A stretch of DNA of 64,000 bases from Sinorhizobium mexicanum (GTDB lineage: Bacteria > Pseudomonadota > Alphaproteobacteria > Rhizobiales > Rhizobiaceae): contig NZ_CP041241.1 of the NCBI RefSeq assembly GCF_013488225.1, positions 1,869,676-1,933,675 on the forward strand. Reading direction: 5' to 3'. The translations under genes were made by a program, and so were the position numbers. Of this stretch, positions 43,726-53,704 are shown in pieces (position 1 is the first letter of the stretch; each line of letters begins with the position of its first letter). The notes below the pieces were generated by a model. That model saw nothing but the letters and a program-made list of their open reading frames with translations, made no database searches and was not told the DNA's origin.

Positions 43726-44754
43726 TTAAGCCGCGCCACGCAATTCGGTGCGGCCGATCGCGCGTCCTGCCGCATCGAAGCGATGAATTTGGCCGGCGGC
43801 AGGCGAAACCTGCACCGTCTGTCCGGGCTCGTGCCTAGAGATCCCGCTTTCCCGGACGATCAACGGCTCACCGGCGCCGATATCGATATAGACATAGCTG
43901 TCGGAGCCGAGCATTTCGGCGTGGACGATCGTGCCGTGCCATTGCCCGGCGCCCTCGACGACCTCCAGATGTTCCGCCCTGATGCCGATCGTCTGCGCCT
44001 CGTAGGGTTCCGCGAAGGCGTCGGTCAGGAAGTTCATTTTCGGCGAGCCGATGAAGCCGGCGACGAAGATCGAATTCGGCCTTTCATAAACGTCGAGCGG
44101 CGTGCCGATCTGCTCGACAAGCCCGTCCCGAAGCACGCAGATCCGGTCGGCGAGCGTCATTGCCTCCACCTGGTCGTGCGTCACGTAGATCATCGTCGTG
44201 TTGTGCATACTACGATGGAGCTTGGCGATCTCAAGCCTGGTCGCGACACGAAGTGCCGCATCGAGATTGGAAAGCGGTTCGTCGAAGAGAAAGACCTTCG
44301 GGTCGCGCACGATCGCACGGCCGATCGCCACGCGCTGCCGTTGCCCGCCGGAGAGCTGGCGGGGCAGACGCTTGAGATAGGGGGTAAGCTGCAGCATTTC
44401 GGCCGCCGCCTCGACCCTTTTTCTGCAGTGTTCCTTGTCCTTGCCGGCGAGCTGCATGCCGAAGGCCATGTTGTCGAAAACGGTCATGTGTGGATAAAGC
44501 GCATAAGACTGAAACACCATGGCGATACCGCGGCGCGACGGGGCGAGCTGATTGACGATCTGCCCGTCGAAGGAAAGCGTTCCGGAGGTGATTTCCTCCA
44601 GACCCGAAATCAGGCGGAGCAACGTGGACTTGCCGCAGCCCGACGGCCCGACGAAGACCATGAATTCGCCGGCGCGGATGTCCATGCTGACACCCTTGAT
44701 GACCTCGAAGGAGCCGAAGGACTTGCGAATGTCCCGCAGTTGAAGCTCTGCCAT
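43726..44754 (-). CDS. thuK: ThuK, ABC transporter ATPase
   Basis: 342 aa. MalK/UgpC-type ATPase: Walker [46 protein letters not shown], Walker [14 protein letters not shown], and the C-terminal regulatory TOBE region ([13 protein letters not shown]). Energises disaccharide uptake with ThuEFG. Confidence 0.93.
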   Translation of the reverse strand: MAELQLRDIRKSFGSFEVIKGVSMDIRAGEFMVFVGPSGCGKSTLLRLISGLEEITSGTLSFDGQIVNQLAPSRRGIAMVFQSYALYPHMTVFDNMAFGMQLAGKDKEHCRKRVEAAAEMLQLTPYLKRLPRQLSGGQRQRVAIGRAIVRDPKVFLFDEPLSNLDAALRVATRLEIAKLHRSMHNTTMIYVTHDQVEAMTLADRICVLRDGLVEQIGTPLDVYERPNSIFVAGFIGSPKMNFLTDAFAEPYEAQTIGIRAEHLEVVEGAGQWHGTIVHAEMLGSDSYVYIDIGAGEPLIVRESGISRHEPGQTVQVSPAAGQIHRFDAAGRAIGRTELRGAA

Positions 44755-44796
44755 TTCCTTCTCCTAAATCCAGCGGGATGCGTGTGGAAAATCGCT

Positions 44797-45627
44797 CTAG
44801 CCTTTGACGCCACCGGCCGTGAGGCCGGAAATGATGCGCCGCTGAAAGATCAGGACGAGGACCACGAGCGGCACCGTGACAATCACCGACGCCGCCATGA
44901 TGTTGCCCCAAGGGACCTCGAACTGGCTGCCGCCCGAAAGCAGCGCGATCGCGACCGGCACCGTGCGCTGCGTGTCCGACGACGTAAATGTCAGTGCGAA
45001 GAGGAATTCGTTCCAGGAAGCGATAAAGGCGAGCAGTCCGGTCGTCACCAGCGCTGGCCACATCAGCGGCATGAACACGCGGGTGATGATCACCCAGGGC
45101 GTGGCGCCGTCGACGATCGCCGCCTCCTCGATTTCGACCGGCAGGTCGCGCATGAAGGTCGTAAGCACCCACACCGTGAACGGCAGCATGAAGATCATGT
45201 AGGAAAAGATCAGCGCCAGCGGCGTATTGAAAATGCCGATCCAGCGCACGAGCTCGAAGAGGCCGGCAAGCACGGCGATCTGCGGAAACATCGACACCGA
45301 CAGGATGGCGAGGAGAAGCAAGCCCCGGCCCCGGAAGCGGACGCGCGCAAGCGCGAAGGCGGCGGTGATCGCCAGCAGCAGCGACACGGCGACGACCAGG
45401 GTCGCAACGAGCAGCGAATTTCCGAGGTTCCTCAGGAAACTGCCATGCGTCAGGATCTCCTGGTAATTGGCAAGCGAGGGCGTCGACAGCCAATAGTCGA
45501 CACGGAACAGCGCCGTACCGGATTTCAAGCTCGTCAGGATCGCGTAATAAAACGGGAACACCGCGACGACGACGATGACGGCGACGAGCGCATAGAACGC
45601 AGTTCGTTTTACGGCTGTCATGAGCAT
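44797..45627 (-). CDS. thuG: ThuG, ABC sugar permease
   Basis: 276 aa, six transmembrane helices, MalG type. EAA loop VEIEEAAIVDGATPWVIITRVFMPLMWPAL. The ATG at 45627 overlaps the thuF stop (TGATG) and has GGAAGG before it; a second ATG lies 6 nt later. Confidence 0.93.
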   Translation of the reverse strand: MLMTAVKRTAFYALVAVIVVVAVFPFYYAILTSLKSGTALFRVDYWLSTPSLANYQEILTHGSFLRNLGNSLLVATLVVAVSLLLAITAAFALARVRFRGRGLLLLAILSVSMFPQIAVLAGLFELVRWIGIFNTPLALIFSYMIFMLPFTVWVLTTFMRDLPVEIEEAAIVDGATPWVIITRVFMPLMWPALVTTGLLAFIASWNEFLFALTFTSSDTQRTVPVAIALLSGGSQFEVPWGNIMAASVIVTVPLVVLVLIFQRRIISGLTAGGVKG

Positions 45628-46607
45628 CAGCGTTCGCCTTCCAGATTGACGCGTCCGAACCACATGTAGAGCACGGTGATCGCCGCGATGATGAGGAACA
45701 GCATGGTCGAGGCGGCGGCGCCGTAGGCAAACTTGTCGAAATCGAAAAGGTTCTCGCGGGCGAGCACCGACATCGTCTTCGTTTGCGTGTTGTTCGGCGT
45801 CAGCACGTAGATCAGGTCGAAGATGCGCAGCGCGTCCAGCATGCGGAAAATGACCGCGACCATCAACGCCGGCCGTATCAGCGGCAGGGTGATGCGCCAG
45901 AAAACCTTGACTGGATGGACGCCGTCGATCTTCGTGGCCTCGTAGATTTCACCCGGCACCATCTGCAGGCCGGCGAGAATCAGGAGCGCCATGAACGGCG
46001 TCGTCTTCCAGACGTCGACGATCAACACCGCGATCATCGCGGTATCGGGGCTCGCGGTCCAGGCGATCTTCTGGCTGACCAGACCGAGGCCGATGAGTAT
46101 GTCGTTCAGGATGCCGAACTGGTCGTTGAGCATCCAGGCCCACATTTTTGCGGAGACGATGGTCGGGATCGCCCAAGGAATGAGGATCGCGGCACGCACG
46201 AGACCGCGTCCGGGAAACTGCGCATTGAGTACGAGCGCCACGATCAGGCCCAGCACCGTCTCGATGCTGACCGAGATCACCGTGAACCTGAGCGTATTCC
46301 ACACCGCGTTCCACCAGGCCGGGTCGGCGAGCAGGCCCCTGTAGATCGTGCGTCCGCTCTTCAGCGTGACCCAGGAGAGATAGTTCTGGAGGCCGACGAA
46401 CTCAGCAGCGGAGAGATTGGTCAGTGAGGCGTTGGTAAAGCTGAAATAGATGGTGCGGACGAGCGGCCAGCCGGCGACCATCGCCAGCACCAGGAAAGTC
46501 GGCGCCAGGAAAAGCCAGGCCGAACGGAGACGCTGCGCCTGAAGATCTGAGCCTATCCTCTTGCCCGCAAGCGCAGACGGCGGCCCCGCGAGAGAAACTT
46601 CGGTCAT
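45627..46607 (-). CDS. thuF: ThuF, ABC sugar permease
   Basis: 326 aa, six transmembrane helices, MalF type. EAA loop GEIYEATKIDGVHPVKVFWRITLPLIRPAL. Partner of ThuG in the membrane channel. 245 nt of non-coding sequence with a hairpin separates it from thuE. Confidence 0.93.
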   Translation of the reverse strand: MTEVSLAGPPSALAGKRIGSDLQAQRLRSAWLFLAPTFLVLAMVAGWPLVRTIYFSFTNASLTNLSAAEFVGLQNYLSWVTLKSGRTIYRGLLADPAWWNAVWNTLRFTVISVSIETVLGLIVALVLNAQFPGRGLVRAAILIPWAIPTIVSAKMWAWMLNDQFGILNDILIGLGLVSQKIAWTASPDTAMIAVLIVDVWKTTPFMALLILAGLQMVPGEIYEATKIDGVHPVKVFWRITLPLIRPALMVAVIFRMLDALRIFDLIYVLTPNNTQTKTMSVLARENLFDFDKFAYGAAASTMLFLIIAAITVLYMWFGRVNLEGER

Positions 46608-46755
46608 GACACGAGCTCACTGGTTGGCGTCCAGCTCTTGGCGGAACGCTCGACCTGCTGCATGGTTCCCTGGATCTGAGGGATCCGGGGAACGCACCAT
46701 ATTCAAAGGGTTGAAATACTCTTCGGGGTTCCGAAGGGCCTGCGATGCTGCTTTC

Positions 46756-46782
46756 GACGGCAGCCGACGAGCGGCTGCCGTC
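46756..46782 (-). terminator. Hairpin between thuE and thuF
   Basis: GACGGCAGCCG-ACGAG-CGGCTGCCGTC, 11-bp perfect stem without a T-run; likely stabilises thuE mRNA. The rest of 46608-46852 shows no gene. Confidence 0.55.
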
Positions 46783-46852
46783 CTCGTTTGTGCACCTCGC
46801 TACCCCAAAACCGCTGCATAGCTTTGGGCTTCACGCATTGAGGTGGTGGGAT

Positions 46853-48118
46853 TTACCAACCGTCTCCCTGCAGCTCGGTCAGGTCGACTTCGAGCAGCTC
46901 GAGGTTTTCGGCGGCCGTGCCGTCTCCCGAGAGCGTGTTATGCACGGCGCTCCAGAACTTGGAGGAAACCTCGTTGTACTTCACTTTCGCCACGGCCGAG
47001 GGGCGCGGTACGGCATTCTCGAAGATCGGTTTCCAGTTCGGCATGAAGGGCTGCGCGGCCGCGACGTCCTTGTCGTCATAGAGTACGGCGATCGTCGGCA
47101 GGTTTGACAGCTGGATGGCGCGCGCCTTCTGGACTTCCGGCGAGACCAGGAACTTTACCAAGGTAATCGACGCTTCCTGTTCGTCTGAATATTTGGAAAC
47201 CGCAAGGTTCCATCCGCCGAGCGTCGAGGAGTGTTGACCTCCGTCCGTCGCCGTCGGCAGCGGCGTCACGTCGAACTTGCCCTTGACCGCGCTGTCGTCG
47301 CCGTTTCCGAGCGCATAGGCGTAGGGCCAGTTGCGCATGAACACGGCATTGCCCGTCTGCCAGACGCCGCGCGACTCCTCCTCCTGATAGGCGAGTACGC
47401 CACGGGGAGAGATCGTGCCGATCCAGCCCTTGACCCGGTCGAGGGCCGCGGCCGCCTTTTCGTTGTTGACGGAGATCGTGCCGTCGGGTTCGATGATCTG
47501 GCCGCCGCCGGAGGACTTGATCCATTCGAGCGCGTTGCAGGTCAGGCCCTCATAGGCGTTGCCCTGGAAGACGAATCCCCAGATGTCGGGATTGCCGGCC
47601 GCGCGCTCCTTGTCCTGGATTTCCTTCGCCGTGGCGGCGAGCTCATCCCAGGTCTCGGGTGGCTTCTTGCCGTATTTGTCGAGGAGATCCTTGCGATAAT
47701 AAAGCGCCGGCGCGTCGGTGTAGAACGGCAGCGCAACCAGCTTGCCGTTGACGGTTTGCGATTGAATGATCGACGGGAAGTGCGCGCCGGCCACGTCCTT
47801 CGCGGCCTCGGTCAGATCGACGAATTGATCGGCAAGCTGCGGCGCCCAGATGACGTCGGTCTGATAGACGTCGACATCCTTGTTTCCGGCCGCGAGCCAG
47901 AGGCGGTACTGGCTGAACTGCTCGCTGCTCGAGGGCGGCATCGTCACCAGGTTGACCTTGTGGCCCGTGTCCTTTTCGAACTTGGCGATCTGCTCGCGCA
48001 GAAAGCTCAGGTTCTTGCCGGTCGAATTCGCCGCGATGGATATCTCGGCGGCAGCGGCGAGATCGGCAGCACCCGCGATCGCGGCGCAGAAAATCAGCGT
48101 CCTTACGATAGGCTTCAT
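46853..48118 (-). CDS. thuE: ThuE, ABC substrate-binding protein for trehalose/sucrose/maltose
   Basis: 421 aa with signal peptide (cleavage near AAAA-EISIA, residue 24). Family 1 sugar-binding protein: FEKDTGHKVNLVTMPPSSSEQFSQYRLWLAAGNKDVDVYQTDVIW, then GVLAYQEEESRGVWQTGNAVFMRNWPYAYAL. Strong GGAGGAG start. First gene of the operon, divergent from thuR. Confidence 0.93.
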   Translation of the reverse strand: MKPIVRTLIFCAAIAGAADLAAAAEISIAANSTGKNLSFLREQIAKFEKDTGHKVNLVTMPPSSSEQFSQYRLWLAAGNKDVDVYQTDVIWAPQLADQFVDLTEAAKDVAGAHFPSIIQSQTVNGKLVALPFYTDAPALYYRKDLLDKYGKKPPETWDELAATAKEIQDKERAAGNPDIWGFVFQGNAYEGLTCNALEWIKSSGGGQIIEPDGTISVNNEKAAAALDRVKGWIGTISPRGVLAYQEEESRGVWQTGNAVFMRNWPYAYALGNGDDSAVKGKFDVTPLPTATDGGQHSSTLGGWNLAVSKYSDEQEASITLVKFLVSPEVQKARAIQLSNLPTIAVLYDDKDVAAAQPFMPNWKPIFENAVPRPSAVAKVKYNEVSSKFWSAVHNTLSGDGTAAENLELLEVDLTELQGDGW

Positions 48119-48166
48119 GTTCTTCTAGCTCCTCCAAGCCCCCCGGTTTCGTGACATCCCCTGAAT

Positions 48167-48183
48167 TCGAAAACGGTTTGGCT
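48167..48183. promoter_or_regulatory. Possible ThuR operator, thuE-proximal
   Basis: TCGAAAACGGTTTGGCT. The core AAACGRTTTGGCTGG is repeated at 48368-48382. The CG-centred AAACGnTTT shape is typical of LacI-family operators. Confidence 0.45.
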
Positions 48184-48270
48184 GGCGAGCAAGCTGGCAG
48201 AAGCCAAAATCTCTGTCAAGATGTGCTCCAGATCGGCGTCACAACGAAAATGAGCATGATTTATTGCATT

Positions 48271-48290
48271 GTTTTTAAACGATAAATACC
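48271..48290. promoter_or_regulatory. Possible ThuR operator, middle
   Basis: TTTTAAACGATAAAT lies within this stretch, related to the two flanking AAACG sites. Confidence 0.35.
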
Positions 48291-48360
48291 ATGATTTAGC
48301 CTGTGGATCGTTGCTGCCGCAGGAGTCCTCCGGGATACTGATCGGGCATGAATTTCTCAC

Positions 48361-48380
48361 AAATTTAAAACGATTTGGCT
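48361..48380. promoter_or_regulatory. Possible ThuR operator, thuR-side
   Basis: TTTAAAACGATTTGGCT, sharing AAACGRTTTGGCTGG with the site at 48171-48185, about 198 bp apart. Between it and thuR lie degenerate A and B repeats (about 48480-48572). Confidence 0.4.
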
Positions 48381-48597
48381 GGTCGCCGCTCACGTCGCCT
48401 AGTTGCTCCGCGAGTCCGTTTCCATCACGCGCGGTTGTTACCACCGGCAAACAGCGTATAGTCCTGAGCGAATGCTCCGGCGCCGCGTAATTATCAGACG
48501 CGCAAGGTCGCCAGGCAGTTTGGTGTCTGCATGATTTCGGATCGGCTCCGATTTGAGAACCATGCGGTGGGGGCGCGCAGGGAATACGATCGGTCAC

Positions 48598-49623
48598 ATG
48601 AAGCTCAAGGAGTTCGCCAAGCAGTTGGGGTTGTCCCCGACGACGGTCAGCCGCGCTTTGAGCGGCTATCCCGAGGTCAGCGAGAAGACCCGCAAACGCG
48701 TCGCGGAAGAGGCTGTGCGCCTCGGCTACCGACCGAACGTCAATGCCGTGCGCCTCGTCACGGGACGCGCCGGCGCGATCGGCGTGGTGATGGGCCGCAG
48801 CGGCGAATTCCAGTTCTCGGAATATATGAGCGGGATGGCCGAGCGGCTGGATAGCGAAGACATCGACATCCTCGTCAGCCCCATCGCGGAGCAGGGCGGC
48901 AAGGACGAGAGCCAGCTCTATAGCCGGCTAGCGACCAGCGGCCGGGTCGATGCGGTGATCATCCATTCGCCGATGCCCGACGATGAGCGCATCGCGCTCC
49001 TGCACAGGCTGGGAATGCCGTTCCTCGTCCATGGCCGTTCCGAGACCGACGTCCCGCACGCCTGGCTCGACATCGACAACGAGGGCGCCATCCGGCGCGC
49101 AACCTCGCATCTCCTCGATCTCGGCCACAGGCGCATCGCGATGATCAACGGCCGCGCCGGCCTGACCTTTTCACTCCATCGCGACAAGGGCTATCGCAAA
49201 GCCCTTGAACAACGTGGCATCCCGTTCGATCCGCGCCTCGTCGCCCATGGCCACTTCACCGACGAACTCGGTTTCCGCTTCGCCCGCTCCTTCCTCGAAC
49301 AATCACCGCGGCCGACGGCCTTCGTTGCAGGTTCGATGATGACAGCGCTCGGCGTCTACCGCGCCGTACGCTCCTTCGGCCTCGTGGTCGGCCGGGACAT
49401 TTCCGTCATCGCCCATGACGACGTCTTTCCCTATCTCACCGCCGACAACATGGTCCCCTCGCTTTCGACCACGCGCTCGTCGCTGCGCGCCGCCGGCGCG
49501 CGTTCGGCCGATCTCGTGCTGCAGCTTCTGTCGGGCAGGCCTGCGACCGAGATTCACGAGCTCTGGCCGGTCGAACTCATTCTTCGCGAATCCACCGGCC
49601 CCGTGCCGCAGTTGTCTGATTAG
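48598..49623 (+). CDS. thuR: ThuR, LacI family regulator
   Basis: 341 aa. Helix-turn-helix KLKEFAKQLGLSPTTVSRALSGYPEVSEKTRKRVAEEAVRLGYRPN at residues 2-47, then the sugar-binding domain. A longer frame begins at 48553, but the ATG at 48598 gives the canonical LacI N-terminus. Divergent from thuE, as in S. meliloti thuR. Confidence 0.9.
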   Translation: MKLKEFAKQLGLSPTTVSRALSGYPEVSEKTRKRVAEEAVRLGYRPNVNAVRLVTGRAGAIGVVMGRSGEFQFSEYMSGMAERLDSEDIDILVSPIAEQGGKDESQLYSRLATSGRVDAVIIHSPMPDDERIALLHRLGMPFLVHGRSETDVPHAWLDIDNEGAIRRATSHLLDLGHRRIAMINGRAGLTFSLHRDKGYRKALEQRGIPFDPRLVAHGHFTDELGFRFARSFLEQSPRPTAFVAGSMMTALGVYRAVRSFGLVVGRDISVIAHDDVFPYLTADNMVPSLSTTRSSLRAAGARSADLVLQLLSGRPATEIHELWPVELILRESTGPVPQLSD

Positions 49624-49813
49624 AGCAATTCCAGGGAAGTATGTAACGGCTTTCCGTCCGGAATTGCGAAGTTTCAACGAGTTGGATCGTTTCAGTGTTT
49701 CAATGAAATGATCTGGAACGCCGTGCGTTCAAGTGAACGCACCAAGGACGCGCTATCCTTTGATTATATAGCATTTCATCCGCCTTCACGTGATTCCACA
49801 TGAAAGCGGATGC
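49624..49813. repeat. RIME-like mosaic repeat, type C with degenerate A module
   Basis: AGCAATTCCAGGGAAG, GGCTTTCCGTCCGGAATTGC, TTTCAATGAAATGATC, then GTGCGTTCAAGTGAACGCAC and GATTCCACATGAAAGCGGATGCTC. The first arm begins one base after the thuR stop. 49814-49989 shows no supported gene. Confidence 0.6.
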
Positions 49814-49989
49814 TCCAGCGCGCGGGTTCATTCACGCGGAGCCGCAGCCTGATGCACGCCAGTCGGATGAAGGCGATCGCCCGCAGGCGCCCCTATCCTC
49901 ATGTTTAGCTCGACCTCCGACACGCCTCAACATAGCGTCCCCGACGTGGCTCGTGACGACACGCCTCGATCACGCAACAGGAGTGCATC

Positions 49990-50958
49990 ATGTCACAGGC
50001 AGAAATGAAACGCCGTACGATTGGTCAGCAGGAGACAAACATGAGCTTGGACAACGCCTCACACCCCGCCAGACGCGGGCCCGAAGAGCTGGTTCCGTCG
50101 CGCTACGCCGTGCGGGTCGGCGAGATCGACGTGCTGGTGGTCAGCGATGGGGTGCTACCGCTCCCAACCACGATGTTGGGACACAACGCCGAAGCGGCCG
50201 ACCGCGCGGGTTGGCTGAACGACATGTTCCTGCCGCAGGACGCTTTCGACTGGGCACTGAACGTGGTCCTGGTGCGTAGCGGCGCGCAGACGATACTCAT
50301 CGACGCCGGGCTGGGGTTGGACCCGGACTTGAACCTGCCGCGGGCCGGGCAGTTGGTCAAGCGACTGGAGGCCGCCGGCATCGATCTTGCGTCCGTGACC
50401 GACTTGGTCCTTACCCACATGCACATGGACCACATCGGCGGGCTGCTCGTCGACGGGGTGAAGGACCGGCTGCGTCCGGACCTGCGGATCCATGTGGCGG
50501 CCGCCGAGGTCAAATTCTGGGAGTCGCCCGATTTCTCCCACACCTCCATGCCGGAGGGGTTCCCGGACGCACTTCGCTCGGCCGCGAAGCGGTTCTCGAA
50601 AGAGTACCACAACCATCTGCGGCAGTTCGAGGACGAGTATGAGGTGGCGCCGGGCGTAGTCGTCTCTCGCACCGGCGGCCATACCCCCGGGCACAGCGTG
50701 GTCCGCGTGGCGTCCGGCGGCGACCGGCTGATGTTCGCCGGCGACGCCGTGTTTGCGGTCGGGTTCGACCACCCGGACTGGCACAACGGTTTCGAACACG
50801 ACCCCGAGGAAGCGACCCGCGTTCGGGTCCGTCTTATGCAAGAGCTGGCGGCGACCGGCTCGTTGCTGGTGGCCACGCACCTGCCGTTCCCGTCCGTCGG
50901 CCGGGTGGCGGTCGACGGAGACACCTTTCGTTGGGTACCGGTTTTCTGGGACTACTGA
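49990..50958 (+). CDS. Metallo-beta-lactamase fold hydrolase
   Basis: 322 aa. Zinc motif THMHMDHIGG (HxHxDH), later TGGHTPGHS and AGDAVF, and a distal ATHLPF. This is the arrangement of AHL-lactonase and related MBL-fold hydrolases. The start at 49990 has AGGAG; another ATG at 50041 also has AGGAGA and would give 305 aa. Not part of an obvious operon. Its substrate is unknown. Confidence 0.88.
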   Translation: MSQAEMKRRTIGQQETNMSLDNASHPARRGPEELVPSRYAVRVGEIDVLVVSDGVLPLPTTMLGHNAEAADRAGWLNDMFLPQDAFDWALNVVLVRSGAQTILIDAGLGLDPDLNLPRAGQLVKRLEAAGIDLASVTDLVLTHMHMDHIGGLLVDGVKDRLRPDLRIHVAAAEVKFWESPDFSHTSMPEGFPDALRSAAKRFSKEYHNHLRQFEDEYEVAPGVVVSRTGGHTPGHSVVRVASGGDRLMFAGDAVFAVGFDHPDWHNGFEHDPEEATRVRVRLMQELAATGSLLVATHLPFPSVGRVAVDGDTFRWVPVFWDY

Positions 50959-51067
50959 CCGCTTATCGGGATAACCCGAACAAAACGACCGCATGCGTTC
51001 GAACAACCTGTCGATCGCTGTCTCGTACGACGCCGCCCGTGTCGCGGTGTCGTACGAGTTCGCCGGC

Positions 51068-51149
51068 TTAGCTTCGGCTCCTCGCGAGCAAGTCGATCAT
51101 CTCGTTCGCCTTCACCGGCTTGTGCTCCGGCAGCAAGTGGCCTTCTCGT
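51068..51149 (-). pseudogene. Remnant of a hydrolase-like C-terminus
   Basis: On the minus strand a frame ends REGHLLPEHKPVKANEMIDLL.. at the TAA 51070-51068, reminiscent of an alpha/beta hydrolase C-terminus, with no upstream gene left. The surrounding 50959-51335 is otherwise empty. Low certainty. Confidence 0.3.
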
Positions 51150-51335
51150 CCTTCGCGGCGAACCAACGACTAGGTCGCTTTCGGAGCGAAGCGGACATTC
51201 AGCGGCCGCCGACTGGTGATCCGTCCGGATACGGGGGCAAGCTCACAGGCGTCGACCGCCTTGAGCGCACGCCCTTGCGCCCTGCACCCGGAGAGGCCAA
51301 GACTGCGCGCGAAGATTCGTGCGTCAGACAGGCAG

Positions 51336-52541
51336 ATGAAGAGAAGAGAGATCGCGATCATCGGCGGCGGCCCGGCAGGCCTCATGGCGGCAGACGTGTT
51401 GTCCCGTCTTGACCATTCGGTGACGATCTATGACGCCATGCCGACGGTCGCGCGCAAGTTCCTGCTCGCGGGAAAATCCGGCCTCAACATCACGCACGCC
51501 GAGGATTATGCGCTTTTCGCGACGCGCTTCGGCTCCGCATCGGATCGATTGCGCCCTGCCCTTGACGCTTTCACGCCGAACGATGTGCGCGACTGGGCAG
51601 CCGGGCTCGGCACGGAAACTTTTGTCGGCTCCTCGGGCCGTGTCTTTCCGAAGGTCATGAAGGCATCCCCGCTTCTGCGCGCCTGGCTGCGCAGGCTGGA
51701 AGCGCAGGGCGCCAGGCTTCTCACTCGCCATCGCTGGTTGGGCTTTGATGATGGGGGCTACGTATTCGAGACGCCGGAGGGGCGGAAAGCCGTCCGTTGC
51801 GACGCCGCCCTGCTGGCGCTTGGCGGGGCAAGCTGGCCGCGGCTCGGCTCCGATGCCGGCTGGCTGGCATTGCTGCGCGACGCGGGTGTGGCTCTCAGCG
51901 ATTTTCGGCCCGCCAATTGCGGCTTCGACGTCGCCTGGAGTGAAAGTTTTCGCGAGCGCTTCGCCGGCGAACCGCTGAAATCGGTGACCGCTTCATCCGA
52001 TGCCGGCGTCTTTCCGGGTGAATTCGTGGTGACCCGGCACGGCATCGAGGGCAGCCTCGTCTACGCCCATGCGTCGAGCCTGCGCGACCGGCTGGAGCAC
52101 GACAGCGAAGCCACGCTCGTCATCGACCTCGTACCCGGCCGGCCAGCGGAACGCCTTGCCCGCGACTTTGAGCGCCAGCAAGGCAAGGCAAGTTTTTCAA
52201 ACCGCCTTCGCAAAGCCGCGGGCCTTGCCGGCGTCAAGGCCGCGCTGGTGCGGGAGGTGGCGCCTCAGGCCCGTCAGGCCGATCCGCATGCACTCGCCAG
52301 CCTGATCAAGGCCTTGCCGATTCCGGTTCTAAGACCGCGGCCGATCGCAGAGGCGATTTCCTCGACAGGTGGCGTCAGCTTCAAGAGCGTCAACGACGAC
52401 TACATGCTCACGGCGCTTCCGGGTGTTTTCGTCGCCGGCGAAATGCTCGATTGGGAAGCGCCCACCGGCGGCTATCTGCTCACCGCCTGCTTTGCGACAG
52501 GACGGGCGGCGGCACGCGGGATCGCGGCCTGGCTTAAGTAG
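51336..52541 (+). CDS. HI0933/BaiN-like flavoprotein (TIGR03862-type)
   Basis: 401 aa. FAD-binding start EIAIIGGGPAGLMAADVLSRL, then the family hallmark ARKFLLAGKSGLNITHAED. ALLALGGASWPRLGSDAGWLALLRDAG, GGVSFKSVNDDYML and EMLDWEAPTGGYLLTACFATGRAAA close the protein. Members are uncharacterised NAD(P)/FAD oxidoreductases. The ATG at 51336 puts the GxGxxG motif at the N-terminus; 40 upstream in-frame residues are discarded. Confidence 0.92.
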   Translation: MKRREIAIIGGGPAGLMAADVLSRLDHSVTIYDAMPTVARKFLLAGKSGLNITHAEDYALFATRFGSASDRLRPALDAFTPNDVRDWAAGLGTETFVGSSGRVFPKVMKASPLLRAWLRRLEAQGARLLTRHRWLGFDDGGYVFETPEGRKAVRCDAALLALGGASWPRLGSDAGWLALLRDAGVALSDFRPANCGFDVAWSESFRERFAGEPLKSVTASSDAGVFPGEFVVTRHGIEGSLVYAHASSLRDRLEHDSEATLVIDLVPGRPAERLARDFERQQGKASFSNRLRKAAGLAGVKAALVREVAPQARQADPHALASLIKALPIPVLRPRPIAEAISSTGGVSFKSVNDDYMLTALPGVFVAGEMLDWEAPTGGYLLTACFATGRAAARGIAAWLK

Positions 52542-52854
52542 TAGCGGTTAAGCTCAATCCTTTTGAGCTGCGCGTCCGCATCGCCAAGATGAGAGCAACC
52601 CCCATCATGAACTGGATTCCGATCCTGTCGCCGAACATGACAGCCGAGGCGGCGATCCCGAATACGGGCTGGAGGTACCGGACGCTCGCCGCTATGGGCG
52701 CCGGTACGTCGCGCAGTATGCTGAGCCACAGGAACCGGCCCGCGACAGTGACGATCAGGCCAAGGTAAGTCGCTCGTCTACCCGATGGGAACCGGGACAA
52801 CCTGAAGGTCTGGGCCTTTAGAGACTGGATCGCGGCGGAGGTACAACAGTTCAA
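52534..52854 (-). pseudogene. C-terminal remnant of an EamA/DMT-family transporter
   Basis: A frame ending TYLGLIVTVAGRFLWLSILRDVPAPIAASVRYLQPVFGIAASAVMFGDRIGIQFMMG matches the last helices of EamA drug/metabolite exporters. The other seven to eight helices are missing and the N-terminal 28 residues are unrelated. It overlaps the end of the flavoprotein gene by 8 nt. Confidence 0.65.
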
Positions 52855-52944
52855 GGCAAGCGTTGAAGCTCAGCGACATCACGGCGTCTGGCGTTCAGCA
52901 AACCCTGCAGATTCCATCGGGCATGCCATCTTCCCCGAATTGCT

Positions 52945-53649
52945 CTACGCCGTCTCCCGGCGGAGTTCTTCGATGTCGCCGGCCTCTCGAGCCGGAGGTC
53001 TGCCATAGGCGCGCAGAAAGGTGCGCACGGCCGCCCGCGCCGACTTCTCGAGTTCCGCGTCCGTCGGCGTTCCGCCAAAGAAGCTGGTCATCTGCAGATC
53101 GGCATTGACCAGGGCGAGGAACTGCGTGGCGGCAAGATCGAAGTCGTCTATATCGAGCCGCGCGACATGGGAAAGCCGGGCAAAGAGCGCCGCCAAGGCC
53201 GTTCCGATCTTGCCTGGTCCCTGCTGGCGCCAGATCGCGAAGAGATGCGGATAACGCTCGCCCTCCGTCTGCACCAGCTTGCGGATGAACTTTCCGTCGT
53301 GATTACACACGCAGTTCTTGTTGAGGCGGACGGCAAAGGCGGTCAGATCGTCTTCGAGATTGTCGCCGTTGTCGGGAAAGGTCGCGAGAATCGTAAACAG
53401 CGCGGCATTGGCACGGTCCAGGATGTCCTGAACGACGGCCATGAACAGCGTCTCTTTTTCGCGGTAGTGGTTGTAGACGGTCTGCCGCGAGACGCAGGCT
53501 TCCATCGCGATTTCGTCGATGCTGGCGCCGGCAAAACCTTCCCGGCAAAAGACCTCGGCAGCGGCGTCCAATATCGAGACGCGTTTAGCGCATTGGCCTT
53601 TCTGAGTGGGGCCGCCCGGCTTCGGTTGCGGCGCTTTCGGTTTTTTCAT
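52945..53649 (-). CDS. TetR family regulator
   Basis: 234 aa. Helix-turn-helix at residues 24-70 (SILDAAAEVFCREGFAGASIDEIAMEACVSRQTVYNHYREKETLFMAV). Lys/Pro-rich N-terminal tail. Divergent from the MFS exporter gene, with paired inverted repeats in between, so it likely represses the exporter. Confidence 0.92.
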   Translation of the reverse strand: MKKPKAPQPKPGGPTQKGQCAKRVSILDAAAEVFCREGFAGASIDEIAMEACVSRQTVYNHYREKETLFMAVVQDILDRANAALFTILATFPDNGDNLEDDLTAFAVRLNKNCVCNHDGKFIRKLVQTEGERYPHLFAIWRQQGPGKIGTALAALFARLSHVARLDIDDFDLAATQFLALVNADLQMTSFFGGTPTDAELEKSARAAVRTFLRAYGRPPAREAGDIEELRRETA

Positions 53650-53676
53650 GCCCTGAAAATAAGACGTGTTGACGAA

Positions 53677-53694
53677 TTAGACAATGGTGTCTAA
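53677..53694. promoter_or_regulatory. TetR operator 1
   Basis: TTAGACA-ATGG-TGTCTAA, perfect 7-bp arms, 28 nt upstream of the TetR start. Confidence 0.7.
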
Positions 53695-53704
53695 CTTTAC
53701 ACGT

